Positions 34,814 to 43,899 of a stretch of 53,794 nt of DNA are shown in pieces. Both the position numbers and the translations under genes were made by a program. This DNA comes from Bacilli bacterium (GTDB taxonomy: Bacteria > Bacillota_I > Bacilli_A > RFN20 > CAG-826), in assembly GCA_017534425.1 (NCBI GenBank), contig JAFXWB010000008.1, positions 1-53,794 on the forward strand, read 5' to 3'. Below the pieces are notes generated by a model that saw nothing but the letters and a program-made list of their open reading frames with translations, ran no database searches and had not been told where the DNA came from. Numbering within the stretch: the stretch's first letter is position 1; each line of letters opens with the position of its first letter.

Positions 34814-36289
34814 ATGGCAGAAAAGAAATTACCACATAACACCGAAGCTGAAAAAGCAGTCTTAGGCGCAATGATTCGCTCCAACGCAATGGTTTCAGAA
34901 GCTGTTGCTAAATTAAATGTAGATGACTTCTATGAAGGAAATGAAAATCACCGTGCTATTTTTGGTGCGATGTATAGACTATATAACCGCGGAGTTCCAG
35001 TAGATCCACAAACAATTACGAACGAACTTATTAATTCTAAAGAATTAGAGATTTCTGGTGCTCCTGAATATTTAATTGAACTTGCAGACGCAGTCGTTAC
35101 ATTTGAACACTTTGGAGACTACGTAAGAATTGTCCAAGACCACGCTGTCTTAAGAAATTTCTTAAAGACACTTAATGAAATTGAAAATACTTATTACACA
35201 AAAGATATAAATGAAATTTCTGAGTTTATTGCAGCCTCAGAAAAGAAGATTACAGAAGTTACTGAAAAACGAAGAATTGGCGACTTCCAAAAAGCAGACC
35301 AAGTAGCACAAAAACTTGCTGAAGAACTTGCAAATTTAAAAACCGCCACTTCAGATGACACAGTTACTGGAACCCCAACAGGATTCCCAAAACTTAACAT
35401 CTTAACCCACGGATTTCATCCAGGCGAATTTATCGTACTTGCTGCTAGACCAGGCATTGGTAAAACAGCTCTTTCACTCAACTTAGCATATAATGCTACA
35501 ACAAAAGCAAATTGCCCTGTTGCATATTTTTCACTAGAAATGCCTGCAAATATGCTTTTCAAACGTTTAGTGTCCGCAGATGCTGATGTTGAATTTGATA
35601 ACTTAATTACTGGTTTTAATTTAAACCAAAACAAGAGGCTTAAACTTCAACAATCTTGTGAAAGAATGGCCCAAAAACGTATTTACGTTGATGATACCTC
35701 AGGTATTAAGTTATTAGATTTAGTTGCAAAATGTAGAAAACTTAAAGCGCAAGAACCAGACTTAGGTTTAATTGTTGTCGACTATATTGGTCTTGTTACA
35801 ACATCTCAAAAATCAAAATCTGAATCAAGACAACTTGAAGTTCAAATGATTTCTCAAACACTTAAGAAATTAGCATTAGACCTTAAGGTCCCTGTTCTTG
35901 GTGTCGCACAGCTTAACCGTAACGTTGAAAATAGAGGTGGAGAACCTCAATTATCTGACCTTCGTGAATCTGGTTCTATTGAACAAGATGCCGATATCGT
36001 TATGATGCTTCACGAAAAGAAACTTTCAACTGCAGGTAAAGAAAGTAAGAATGTTGTTGCTCAACACAATGCTGAAGTCCTTAAAGCAGAAGAAAATGCA
36101 ACAGGGACAACTGGTGAAGATATTAAGCTTGTTGACTTATTTATTAGAAAGAATCGTTCTGGAAGAATGGGTAGAGTCCCTCTCTTATTCAAAAAGAACT
36201 TCTGTAGATTCGATTCACTTTCAGAAGAAGCTGAAAGAAAATATAACGAACTTGAAAGTGAATCTATCAACTACTTACCATCAGAATAA
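34814..36289 (+). CDS. dnaB: replicative DNA helicase DnaB
   Basis: A 491-residue hexameric helicase. The N-terminal domain (NTEAEKAVLGAMIRSNAMVS) precedes a RecA-like core with Walker A (AARPGIGKTALSLNLA, ~residues 210-225), Walker B (LIVVDYIGL) and the AQLNRNVENR...LSDLRESGSIEQ motif. It unwinds DNA at the replication fork. GGAGA precedes the ATG. Length is slightly above typical (~450), partly from an insert near residues 400-430. Confidence 0.97.
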   Translation: MAEKKLPHNTEAEKAVLGAMIRSNAMVSEAVAKLNVDDFYEGNENHRAIFGAMYRLYNRGVPVDPQTITNELINSKELEISGAPEYLIELADAVVTFEHFGDYVRIVQDHAVLRNFLKTLNEIENTYYTKDINEISEFIAASEKKITEVTEKRRIGDFQKADQVAQKLAEELANLKTATSDDTVTGTPTGFPKLNILTHGFHPGEFIVLAARPGIGKTALSLNLAYNATTKANCPVAYFSLEMPANMLFKRLVSADADVEFDNLITGFNLNQNKRLKLQQSCERMAQKRIYVDDTSGIKLLDLVAKCRKLKAQEPDLGLIVVDYIGLVTTSQKSKSESRQLEVQMISQTLKKLALDLKVPVLGVAQLNRNVENRGGEPQLSDLRESGSIEQDADIVMMLHEKKLSTAGKESKNVVAQHNAEVLKAEENATGTTGEDIKLVDLFIRKNRSGRMGRVPLLFKKNFCRFDSLSEEAERKYNELESESINYLPSE

Positions 36290-37032
36290 TGAGGTTTGTA
36301 GTTATTCAATCAGGATCTAAAGGGAACGCGACCCTCGTTATCGATAAGGGTCGTGTTCTTTTAATTGATATGGGTGTTGGACTTAGGGTTCTAAAAGAAG
36401 TATTAGCAAAAGAAAATTTAAATCTCTATAACATTAATGCAATGTTGCTTACTCATGAACATTGGGATCACACAGCTGGCATTAAATATTTACCACCTCT
36501 TCCAATTTACTGTACAAAAGAAACATTAAATAACGAGAATGTGGTGGAGCTTGAACCATATAAAGAATTTCGAATTGATCATTTTAAAATAACTCCAGTT
36601 TCGACAAATCACGATGTTAGAAACCCTCTTGGATTTGTTATTGAAAACGACGAGGAAAAGCTTGTTTATTTAACAGATTCTGGAAAAATTACCGTGAAAT
36701 CCTTACAAAAAATTAAAAATGCTGATTATTACATCATTGAATCTAATCATGATCCAGAGATGTTAATGGCGACCAATAGACCAATGATGCTCAAACGTAG
36801 AATCTTATCTACAAAAGGGCACTTATCAAACGAACAGTCTGCTACATATATGACAAAGTGTGTCGGTGATAAAACAAAAGAAATCATTCTTGCACACTTA
36901 TCTGAAGAAGCAAATCGTCCAGATGTTGCACTTGAAACTTATACTAAGATATTTGAAGATGCTAATATATCTTTACAAAATATAAGATTATGTTGTGCTA
37001 ACCAACATTATTCAGTGGAAGGAGGCAGATAA
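36289..37032 (+). CDS. walJ: metallo-beta-lactamase-fold hydrolase, YycJ/WalJ type
   Basis: A 247-residue MBL-fold enzyme with THEHWDHTAG (metal ligands) and a later DSG and GHLSNEQS motif, plus an N-terminal SGSKGNATLV typical of YycJ. YycJ/WalJ links DNA replication and cell-wall control in Firmicutes and has exonuclease-like relatives. It starts inside the dnaB stop (TAATG), so it is part of that operon. In most Bacilli it follows walRK-yycHI, which are absent here. Confidence 0.88.
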   Translation: MRFVVIQSGSKGNATLVIDKGRVLLIDMGVGLRVLKEVLAKENLNLYNINAMLLTHEHWDHTAGIKYLPPLPIYCTKETLNNENVVELEPYKEFRIDHFKITPVSTNHDVRNPLGFVIENDEEKLVYLTDSGKITVKSLQKIKNADYYIIESNHDPEMLMATNRPMMLKRRILSTKGHLSNEQSATYMTKCVGDKTKEIILAHLSEEANRPDVALETYTKIFEDANISLQNIRLCCANQHYSVEGGR

Positions 37033-37364
37033 TGAACTACGAAGAATTCGCAAAATATAAAGATATTACTAAAAGTAAGTTCGTTAAAAAATACCTTTGT
37101 GAAAACGGAAATACATTTTATTTAGAACCAGCCTTTTACACTCAAATGATTGGTTTATTTGAAAGATACCCAGAACAAAAAACACCATTCATGAATAAGA
37201 TTGATGAACTTGTTCATAATTATAAAGAAATTGCCTTTGTATATGACTTTGAAAACCCGTTCTTAGATTATGGTAACACCGTGTTAAGGGAATTCGTTGA
37301 TGTCACTGACGCGTGTAAAATATTTTATGAAGATAAATCGCGCGGTAGTGATTATGGTGATTAG
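37032..37364 (+). CDS. 110-residue protein, function unknown
   Basis: A soluble acidic protein with no recognised family; aromatic-rich segments such as NGNTFYLEPAFYTQMIGLFE are visible. GGAGGCAG precedes the ATG, which overlaps the walJ stop by one base, so it is the last gene of the gdpP operon. It ends at a terminator. Confidence 0.7.
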   Translation: MNYEEFAKYKDITKSKFVKKYLCENGNTFYLEPAFYTQMIGLFERYPEQKTPFMNKIDELVHNYKEIAFVYDFENPFLDYGNTVLREFVDVTDACKIFYEDKSRGSDYGD

Positions 37365-37391
37365 AAAAGAGGACTTCAGTCCTCTTTCATT
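37364..37391. terminator. bidirectional terminator ending the gdpP operon
   Basis: AAAGAGGAC-TTCA-GTCCTCTTT, with T-rich sequence on both sides; it separates two convergent genes. Confidence 0.85.
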
Positions 37392-38324
37392 TTAGTTTGA
37401 TGCGTATCCACTTCCGTCTGGTCTAAGTGACTTCATTGAGAGCCACATGACACGGACACCAAGTAGTAATGGGAAGATGGTTGATGCGAATGTCTTAATA
37501 AGGAATCCAAGTCCTGATGTAAGAATTGCAGGGGTAAGTGATGCCCAACAAACAATCTTGTAGCATTCCCAAACATTGAAGATACGATATGGATTGTTTT
37601 TACCTCTAGTAAGAACCCAAACCATAAAGCCCATAATTAAGACGATACCAACATTGACTGCACTCATGATTCCGAGTTGCATTCCTGCTGATTTAAGTCT
37701 TGTTTGATTATAGAGTTGTCTGATCAAAACTTTCCAGTTTTCCCATGTTTTTTGAATAGTTTCGGTTTTGTCAGCGCCTTCAGAATATGCTTCTTTTAGA
37801 GCGTTATCACCAAGCTTCTTATATGCGTTGATACATACGAAATTTAACTTAGTTGTGTCGTGATTGTTTGGGTCGACAACGTGAACATAAACTGTATCTG
37901 GTGTGAAGACAAAGTAACTAACTTTTTCTTCATTTAATGCGGTGTAGACATTGACTACATTTTCATTTGAGGAATAACGGAATTTGAAGTTATACGCCAT
38001 TGTCTTGGAGTCTAATTCTCCAAATGTTTCAGAGTTTCTACCAACGATATAACTTGTCTTCTTGTCAACTTTGACAACGGTCATTCCATCATCATTTCTA
38101 ATTTCGTTTGAAAATTCAGTTAATGCTTCTCTTGCAAGGAATGTGGTGGAACTAAAGTTTTTATCACCTTGTTTTCTAAGCTCGAGAACAGTTGTTGGAA
38201 TAACTGAAAGAACAATTGAAATTAAAAATAATATAACTGCAGCGTACCAAGGTTTCTTTCTACCTGCATCAATCGCTGCGTTGTTACTAATAAGTGTTGT
38301 AAAGAATAATTTAATGTTTTTCAT
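37392..38324 (-). CDS. DUF1189-like membrane protein
   Basis: A 310-residue protein with one N-terminal membrane helix (~residues 26-46), an extracytoplasmic domain (~50-210) and about three C-terminal helices. This layout resembles DUF1189/YvdJ-type proteins, though I did not align it. The start is ATG 38324; a TTG seven codons upstream is less likely. No clear Shine-Dalgarno. Function unknown. Confidence 0.6.
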   Translation of the reverse strand: MKNIKLFFTTLISNNAAIDAGRKKPWYAAVILFLISIVLSVIPTTVLELRKQGDKNFSSTTFLAREALTEFSNEIRNDDGMTVVKVDKKTSYIVGRNSETFGELDSKTMAYNFKFRYSSNENVVNVYTALNEEKVSYFVFTPDTVYVHVVDPNNHDTTKLNFVCINAYKKLGDNALKEAYSEGADKTETIQKTWENWKVLIRQLYNQTRLKSAGMQLGIMSAVNVGIVLIMGFMVWVLTRGKNNPYRIFNVWECYKIVCWASLTPAILTSGLGFLIKTFASTIFPLLLGVRVMWLSMKSLRPDGSGYASN

Positions 38325-38427
38325 AAGCGAGATATATGTTATCAAATATTTTTCGTAATTGAAAACATAAAATTCTTAAAGAATATTTATTTCTCTAATT
38401 ATATATGATAGAATTACACACGCTAAT

Positions 38428-38818
38428 GGGGTTGACTTAGTTTCGACAGGGTTGATCGCCTGGCTTTGACTGCAGCTGGCTGGTGACCATAAACACCAAA
38501 ACAAAATAACTGACAACAGTTACATGAGAGCTCCAAGAGCTCAATCACTCTGCTTAGCATAAGCTACTCGACATAGAGACCGACCAAGGGCCGGACAGAG
38601 CACTCCTCAGAGTTTTATTCCTTTCACGTCTGATAAGAGTGTCATACCAAAAGGATAGGGAAACACAGTTGACTCGCTAAAGTCCACCGAACAAAAATGA
38701 GTCTCGCGTAGATAGTAACGATATGCGATTCTACGTTAAACAAACAATATCGTCTAAGCTGTAGACGTCATTGTGGGGCCTTCTCTGGACACGGGTGCGA
38801 TTCCCGCCAACTCCACCA
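38428..38818 (+). ncRNA. ssrA: transfer-messenger RNA
   Basis: A 391-base tmRNA. The acceptor stem GGGGTTG (38428-38434) pairs with CAACTCC before the encoded ACCA end at 38818. The 5' region TTTCGACAGG is the conserved tmRNA D-loop part, and the 3' T-arm is CGGG-TGCGATT-CCCG. A tag reading frame ends at TAA 38560-38562 and reads ...TDNSYMRAPRAQSLCLA. The tRNA-like halves and overall layout make the identity certain; the exact resume codon is not. The G at the second T-loop position and the LCLA tag end are unusual. Confidence 0.95.
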
Positions 38819-38828
38819 TTAGAAAATA

Positions 38829-38856
38829 ATAACAGGCATTGCCTGTTTTTATTTTG
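38829..38856 (+). terminator. ssrA terminator
   Basis: AACAGGC-ATT-GCCTGTT, followed by TTTATTTTGTTTT, just after the CCA end. Confidence 0.88.
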
Positions 38857-38922
38857 TTTTAAAACAACAATAATTAGGAATATTTTTAATAAAATTAAAA
38901 TGCGATTTTTATACAAATTTTT

Positions 38923-38928
38923 TATAAT
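38923..38928 (+). promoter_or_regulatory. -10 box of the fucose operon
   Basis: TATAAT, 22 bases before the first ATG (38951). No Shine-Dalgarno is visible in the ~16-base leader. No operator repeat is obvious. Confidence 0.45.
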
Positions 38929-38950
38929 ATAAAAGATAACGATTGATATT

Positions 38951-39439
38951 ATGCATCTTCTTAAAAACAATCGTAATGGTAAACCAGGAATTCCGACGAC
39001 GGAAGTTGAGTGTTTTTATAACGACGATGTTTTAGTTTTTAATTTTGTTGCTTATGACTCAACTTTAGAATCTTTTTCAAATAGAAATAATGATGAAATT
39101 TGGAGAGGAAACGTTGTTGAGGTTTTCTTAGATGTTGGTGAATTGGAATATTATTATGAATTTGAAGTTGCGCCTAATGGGACAATATTTGTTGCTCAAA
39201 AATATAAAGATAAACTTATTTTTGTAAACAACAATTTTTTTAATGCAAAGGTAGAAAAGAGAGGGAACTCTTACGTTGCAAGAATGGAAATTGAAACCAG
39301 GAAGATCGCAAAAACAAATAACTTGTTATTTAATGCATTCAGATGTGAAGGAGATTCTTTAGAGGCATTGTCTCCGACATTTTCTGATACATTTCATAAA
39401 AAAGAATACTTTGTTTCAGTCAAAGACTATGTTAGGTAA
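38951..39439 (+). CDS. CBM9/DOMON-like carbohydrate-binding protein, cytoplasmic
   Basis: A 162-residue beta-sandwich protein. The segment [20 protein letters not shown] with [10 protein letters not shown] is the CBM9-like core (D-x-x-W-x-x-D-x-V-E-x-F-ID...Y-x-E-F-E-x-x-P-x-G). There is no signal peptide, unusual for a CBM9 domain. It lies 11 bases upstream of fucI in the same operon, so it may bind a sugar or assist fucose/rhamnose metabolism inside the cell. Function inferred from context. Confidence 0.7.
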   Translation: MHLLKNNRNGKPGIPTTEVECFYNDDVLVFNFVAYDSTLESFSNRNNDEIWRGNVVEVFLDVGELEYYYEFEVAPNGTIFVAQKYKDKLIFVNNNFFNAKVEKRGNSYVARMEIETRKIAKTNNLLFNAFRCEGDSLEALSPTFSDTFHKKEYFVSVKDYVR

Positions 39440-39450
39440 AGGAGAGACTT

Positions 39451-41253
39451 ATGGCGAAAAGTAGACTTATTGGAGATTATCCAGTTATTGGTATTAGACC
39501 AACAATTGACGGAAGACGCGGAAAGATAAAAGTACGCGAATCTTTAGAAGACCAAACAATGAACATGGCAAAAGCTGCCGCAAAACTTATTGAGGAAAAT
39601 GTTTTCTATTCTAATGGTGAACACGTAAAAACCGTTATAGCAGACACCACAATTGGTAGAGTTGCAGAAGCAGCTGCTTGTGCAGATAAATTTAGAAAAG
39701 CCGGTGTTGATATTACATTAACAGTTACACCTTGCTGGTGCTATGGTGCAGAAACAATGGACATGGATCCTATGACAATTAAAGCTGTTTGGGGATTTAA
39801 TGGAACCGAAAGACCTGGCGCTGTTTATTTAGCTAGTGTACTTGCAACTCATGCACAAAAAGGTTTACCAGCATTTGGTATCTATGGTCATGAAGTTCAA
39901 GAAGCTGATGACACTTCTATACCAGAAGACGTAAAAGAAAAGATGCTTAGATTTGCTAGAGCAGCAGTTGCAGTGGCAACAATGCGTGGTAAATCATATT
40001 TACAAATTGGTTCAGTCACAATGGGTATTGGTGGTTCAATCATTGATCCAAACTTCTTTGAAGAATATTTAGGCATGAGAGTTGAATCCGTTGATGAAGT
40101 AGAAATCATTCGTAGGATGGATCAAAAAATCTATGATCTCGAAGAATATGAAAAAGCTTTAGCCTGGGTTAAAAAGTATTGTAATCCAGACTTTGATAAG
40201 AACCCGAAAGAACTACAAAAATCACCAGAACAAAAAGAAAAAGACTGGGAATTCACGGTAAAAATGGCTTGTATCATCAAAGATTTGTTCAATGGAAACA
40301 AGAATCTTAAAGGTTGGGAAGAAGAACAAGTTGGCCACAATGCAATCGTTGGTGGATTCCAAGGTCAAAGACAATGGACTGACTTCTATCCAAACTGCGA
40401 CTTCCCAGAATCAATTTTGAATTCTTCATTCGACTGGAACGGTGCTAGAGAACCTTATATTTTAGGTACAGAGAATGACACACTTAATGCAACAAGTATG
40501 TTGTTCATGAAACTTTTAACTGGTAGAGCCCAAATGTTCGCTGATGTTAGAACATATTGGTCAAATGAATCAGTTAAGAGAGTTACAGGTTATGACTTAC
40601 AAGGACACGCAAAGGAAGCGGACGGAATTATTCACCTTATTAATTCAGGCGCCTGCTGTGTTGATGCCTGTGGCGAAGTTAAAGATGAAAAAGGCAACCC
40701 AACAATGAAGAAATGGTGGGATGTTAATGATAAAGATATTGAAACAATGATGAAACACACAACCTGGCCAGCAGCTGATTTAGGCTACTTTAGAGGTGGT
40801 GGATATTCATCAAGATTCGTTACCAGAGCTGAAATGCCTGCAACAATGATTCGACTTAACCTTATTAAAGGTTTAGGACCAGTTTTACAAATTGTTGAAG
40901 GATGGACAGTTTGCTTACCAGATGAAGTAACAGACAAGTTATGGAAGAGAACAGATTATACTTGGCCATGTACATGGTTTACTCCGCGTCTTTGTGATAA
41001 AGCACCGTTTAGAAGTGCTTATGATGTCATGAATAACTGGGGCGCAAACCACGGCGCAATTAGCTATGGTCATATTGGAGCAGACTTAATTACACTTTGC
41101 TCAATTCTTAGAATTCCAGTTTGTATGCATAACATTGATGAAAAAGACATTTATCGTCCAGCATCATGGGGCGCATTTGGAATGGATAAAGAAGGACAAG
41201 ACTATAGAGCGTGTGAAGCCTATGGCCCAATGTATAAAAATATCAGAAAATAA
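39451..41253 (+). CDS. fucI: L-fucose isomerase
   Basis: A 600-residue enzyme converting L-fucose to L-fuculose in the cytoplasm; normal length is ~590. Family hallmarks include [20 protein letters not shown] at the start, [43 protein letters not shown] and [20 protein letters not shown] at the end. FucI also accepts D-arabinose. GGAGAG precedes the ATG. It leads the fucI-rhaD-rhaB catabolic set. Confidence 0.96.
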   Translation: MAKSRLIGDYPVIGIRPTIDGRRGKIKVRESLEDQTMNMAKAAAKLIEENVFYSNGEHVKTVIADTTIGRVAEAAACADKFRKAGVDITLTVTPCWCYGAETMDMDPMTIKAVWGFNGTERPGAVYLASVLATHAQKGLPAFGIYGHEVQEADDTSIPEDVKEKMLRFARAAVAVATMRGKSYLQIGSVTMGIGGSIIDPNFFEEYLGMRVESVDEVEIIRRMDQKIYDLEEYEKALAWVKKYCNPDFDKNPKELQKSPEQKEKDWEFTVKMACIIKDLFNGNKNLKGWEEEQVGHNAIVGGFQGQRQWTDFYPNCDFPESILNSSFDWNGAREPYILGTENDTLNATSMLFMKLLTGRAQMFADVRTYWSNESVKRVTGYDLQGHAKEADGIIHLINSGACCVDACGEVKDEKGNPTMKKWWDVNDKDIETMMKHTTWPAADLGYFRGGGYSSRFVTRAEMPATMIRLNLIKGLGPVLQIVEGWTVCLPDEVTDKLWKRTDYTWPCTWFTPRLCDKAPFRSAYDVMNNWGANHGAISYGHIGADLITLCSILRIPVCMHNIDEKDIYRPASWGAFGMDKEGQDYRACEAYGPMYKNIRK

Positions 41254-41283
41254 ATTTACTAAACAAAAACAGGAGGAAAACTT

Positions 41284-42099
41284 ATGAACTTTAGTGAATC
41301 AAAGTATGTAAAAGAAATGTGCGAAATCACTGCAAACATGTATCGTCAAGGATGGGATGAACGTAATGGCGGCAACATCTCATATTTGCTTGATAGAGAC
41401 CAAGTAAGAGAATTTTTCCCAATTGAAAAACAAATAAGAAAAATTGAACTCGGCTTTGTCGCAGACGAAATTGTCAGAAACAAATTCTTCCTTGTTACTG
41501 GAACCGGAAAATATTTCAAAAATGTTGAAAAAGATCCAGAGAATAATCTTGGTTTAGTAAAGATTTCAAAAGACGGTAAAGAAGCGGGCTTAATTTGGGG
41601 GTTTAAAGATGGCGGAAAATTCACGAGTGAATTCCCAGCACATCTTATGAGCCATGCAGCAAGATTAAAAGTTAATCCAAAAAATAGAGTTATTATGCAT
41701 ACTCACCCACTTTACACGATTTGCATGGGCGCATGTTTACCTGTAGATGAAAAAGAATTCACTAGAGCTCTTTGGAAATCAAATACAGAAGCAGTTGTTG
41801 TCTTCCCAGAAGGGATTGGCGTTTTACCATGTATGGTTTGCGGAACAACTGAAATTGGTCAAGCAACAGCTGAAAAGATGAAGAAACATAGACTCGTTAG
41901 TTGGACAAATCATGGTATCTATGGTGCTGGCGAAGATATTGATGAAGCTTTTGGCTTAATTGAAACAGTTGAAAAGACTGCTCAGATTTATATGTTGACT
42001 ATTGACCACGTTGAAAACGTAATTCCAGACAACGTTATTATTGGACTTGCAAAACTCTGGAATTTAAAAATGATGCCAGGAGTCATCAAGGAGAAATAA
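41284..42099 (+). CDS. rhaD: rhamnulose-1-phosphate aldolase (class II)
   Basis: A 271-residue class II aldolase. MYRQGWDERNGGNISYLL is the N-terminal motif, VIMHTHPLY carries zinc histidines near residues 138-141, and TNHGIYGAG the third His. RhaD splits rhamnulose-1-phosphate to DHAP and L-lactaldehyde. The similar FucA is ~215 residues, so length and motifs favour RhaD; it may also act on fuculose-1-phosphate. AGGAGGAAAA precedes the ATG. Confidence 0.9.
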   Translation: MNFSESKYVKEMCEITANMYRQGWDERNGGNISYLLDRDQVREFFPIEKQIRKIELGFVADEIVRNKFFLVTGTGKYFKNVEKDPENNLGLVKISKDGKEAGLIWGFKDGGKFTSEFPAHLMSHAARLKVNPKNRVIMHTHPLYTICMGACLPVDEKEFTRALWKSNTEAVVVFPEGIGVLPCMVCGTTEIGQATAEKMKKHRLVSWTNHGIYGAGEDIDEAFGLIETVEKTAQIYMLTIDHVENVIPDNVIIGLAKLWNLKMMPGVIKEK

Positions 42100-43406
42100 T
42101 GAAATATTATCTAGCCATTGATTTAGGCGCCACAAGCGGACGCCATGTTGTTGGCTACCTTGAAAAAGGCGAGATCAAACTTGAAGAAATTCATCGTTTT
42201 AAGACTGAAATGGATGATTCTAATGACGGACTTGTTTGGGATATTCCTCGTATTTTTAAGGAAATAAAAATTGGTATTAAAAAAGCATTTGATCAATACG
42301 AAAGCATTGAATCTATTTCGATTGATACTTGGGGTGTTGATTATGTCTTATTAAATAGGGATAAAGAAATACCTCCATACTATGCTTACAGAAACGAAAG
42401 ATGCCAAAAAAGTGCAGAAAAAGTGCATAATTTGGTGAAATTTGAAGATATTTATGGGAAAACCGGTATTCAGTTTGCGGCTTTTAATACTATCTACCAA
42501 CTTTACGATGATAAAGAAAAAGGAAGATTAGAAAATGCAACAGACTATTTAATGCTCCCTTGCTATTTTGTATATAAGCTTACCGGTGTTAAAACTCATG
42601 AATATACTATTGAATCAACTGGTAGTTTATTAGATCCAAGAACAAGGCACTATGCATTCGATTTACTAGAAAGACTTAATCTTGATAAGAAGTTTTTCAC
42701 TCGTTTAATTATGCCTGGACATGTTGCTGGTGAACTACTACCAGAAATCCAAAAAGAGGTTTGTGGGAACGCGAAAGTTGTTCTTTGCGCTTCTCATGAT
42801 ACAGCAAGTGCGTTTGAGGCTGTCGATGTAGACAAAGAATCTTTGATTCTTTCTTCCGGAACCTGGTCTCTTTTAGGAATTAAATTAAAAGACCCGATTA
42901 TTAGCAAAACCTCATTTGAAGCAAACTATACAAACGAAGGTGGCGTGGGCTATATTAGATTCTTAAAAAATATCATGGGCATGTATCTGACAAATAGAGT
43001 GATTGAAGAAACAGGATATACATTTGATGAAATTGCTGAGGGGTTAAAAAAGACTAATTATAGCGAAACATTTGATGTTAATGATCCAAGTTTAAATGCA
43101 CCAAAAGAAATGAAACAAGCAATTCTTAATCTATTACAAAAGAACCCTCCAAAAAATGATTTTGATGTATTTGCATCGATTTATCACTCAATGGCTCTTT
43201 GCTACAAAAAATCAATTGAAGAATTACAAAAAATTACGGGAAAAAGGTATAAAAAACTATATATTGTTGGCGGTGGCGCTAAAAATAAATACCTTAACGA
43301 ACTAGTTGAAAAATATACAAAACTTAAAGTTGTCGCTATGCCAATAGAAGCAACCTCGTTAGGAAATATAAAGGTTCAAATGAAAGCAAGTGGCGAACTC
43401 AAATAA
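42099..43406 (+). CDS. rhaB: rhamnulokinase (short form)
   Basis: A 435-residue FGGY kinase: LAIDLGATSGRHVVG at the start, ISIDTWGVDYVLL, ESTGSLLDPRTRHY, the Asp-containing SHDTASAF and LSSGTWSLLG, and a GGGAKNKYLN near the C-terminus. It phosphorylates rhamnulose, possibly also fuculose. The protein ends ~30-50 residues before the usual RhaB end (E. coli 489), soon after ATSLGN. AAGGAGAAAT precedes the ATG, which overlaps the rhaD stop. Confidence 0.88.
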   Translation: MKYYLAIDLGATSGRHVVGYLEKGEIKLEEIHRFKTEMDDSNDGLVWDIPRIFKEIKIGIKKAFDQYESIESISIDTWGVDYVLLNRDKEIPPYYAYRNERCQKSAEKVHNLVKFEDIYGKTGIQFAAFNTIYQLYDDKEKGRLENATDYLMLPCYFVYKLTGVKTHEYTIESTGSLLDPRTRHYAFDLLERLNLDKKFFTRLIMPGHVAGELLPEIQKEVCGNAKVVLCASHDTASAFEAVDVDKESLILSSGTWSLLGIKLKDPIISKTSFEANYTNEGGVGYIRFLKNIMGMYLTNRVIEETGYTFDEIAEGLKKTNYSETFDVNDPSLNAPKEMKQAILNLLQKNPPKNDFDVFASIYHSMALCYKKSIEELQKITGKRYKKLYIVGGGAKNKYLNELVEKYTKLKVVAMPIEATSLGNIKVQMKASGELK

Positions 43407-43883
43407 ATGAAAATTAAACTTTATTGCATTGGCAAAATAAAAGAACAATATCTTAAAGATGGTATTAACGAATATGTTAAACGTATTTCGCCATATTCAA
43501 ATATTGAAATAGTTGAAGTCGCGGATTCAAAAGTTAAAGATAATCCAAATTCTGCTGATATTAGCATAGCTAAAAACGAAGAAGGAGAAAGAGTTCTTAA
43601 ACTTCTTAAAAATGATTACCTTATTGGTCTAGATATGAATAAACCTGAATTTACGAGTGAAGAATTTGCTTCCTTTTTAGATAAGAAAATGGTTGAAGGC
43701 GGTTCTAATATTTCATTTGTAATCGGAGGTTCATATGGGTTAAGCGATGCTCTTAAAGCAAGATGTAATACGTCTATTTCACTGTCAAAACTTACTTTCC
43801 TTCATCAAATGACAAGATTGATACTATTAGAGCAGATATATAGAGGATTTAAAATTTTAAATAACGAAACATATCATAAATAG
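43407..43883 (+). CDS. rlmH: 23S rRNA (pseudouridine1915-N3)-methyltransferase RlmH
   Basis: A 158-residue SPOUT methyltransferase with the usual start MKIKLYCIGKIKEQYLKDGI, the SAM-binding FVIGGSYGLS knot and the C-terminal HQMTRLILLEQIYRGFKI. It modifies helix 69 of 23S rRNA. It starts directly after the rhaB stop. In Bacilli it usually sits near walJ; here the tmRNA and fucose operon separate them. Confidence 0.95.
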   Translation: MKIKLYCIGKIKEQYLKDGINEYVKRISPYSNIEIVEVADSKVKDNPNSADISIAKNEEGERVLKLLKNDYLIGLDMNKPEFTSEEFASFLDKKMVEGGSNISFVIGGSYGLSDALKARCNTSISLSKLTFLHQMTRLILLEQIYRGFKILNNETYHK

Positions 43884-43884
43884 G

Positions 43885-43890
43885 TATAAT
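43885..43890 (+). promoter_or_regulatory. -10 box of the polymerase-like gene (leaderless arrangement)
   Basis: TATAAT ends 9 bases before ATG 43900, in the gap after rlmH. No clear Shine-Dalgarno is present. Confidence 0.5.
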
Positions 43891-43899
43891 AGAAGAACG

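Noticed and set aside
38731..38970. Minus-strand 79-residue frame ending GVGGNRTRV
   Set aside because: It is antisense to the 3' half of tmRNA; this peptide is a familiar false gene over tRNA-like T-arms.
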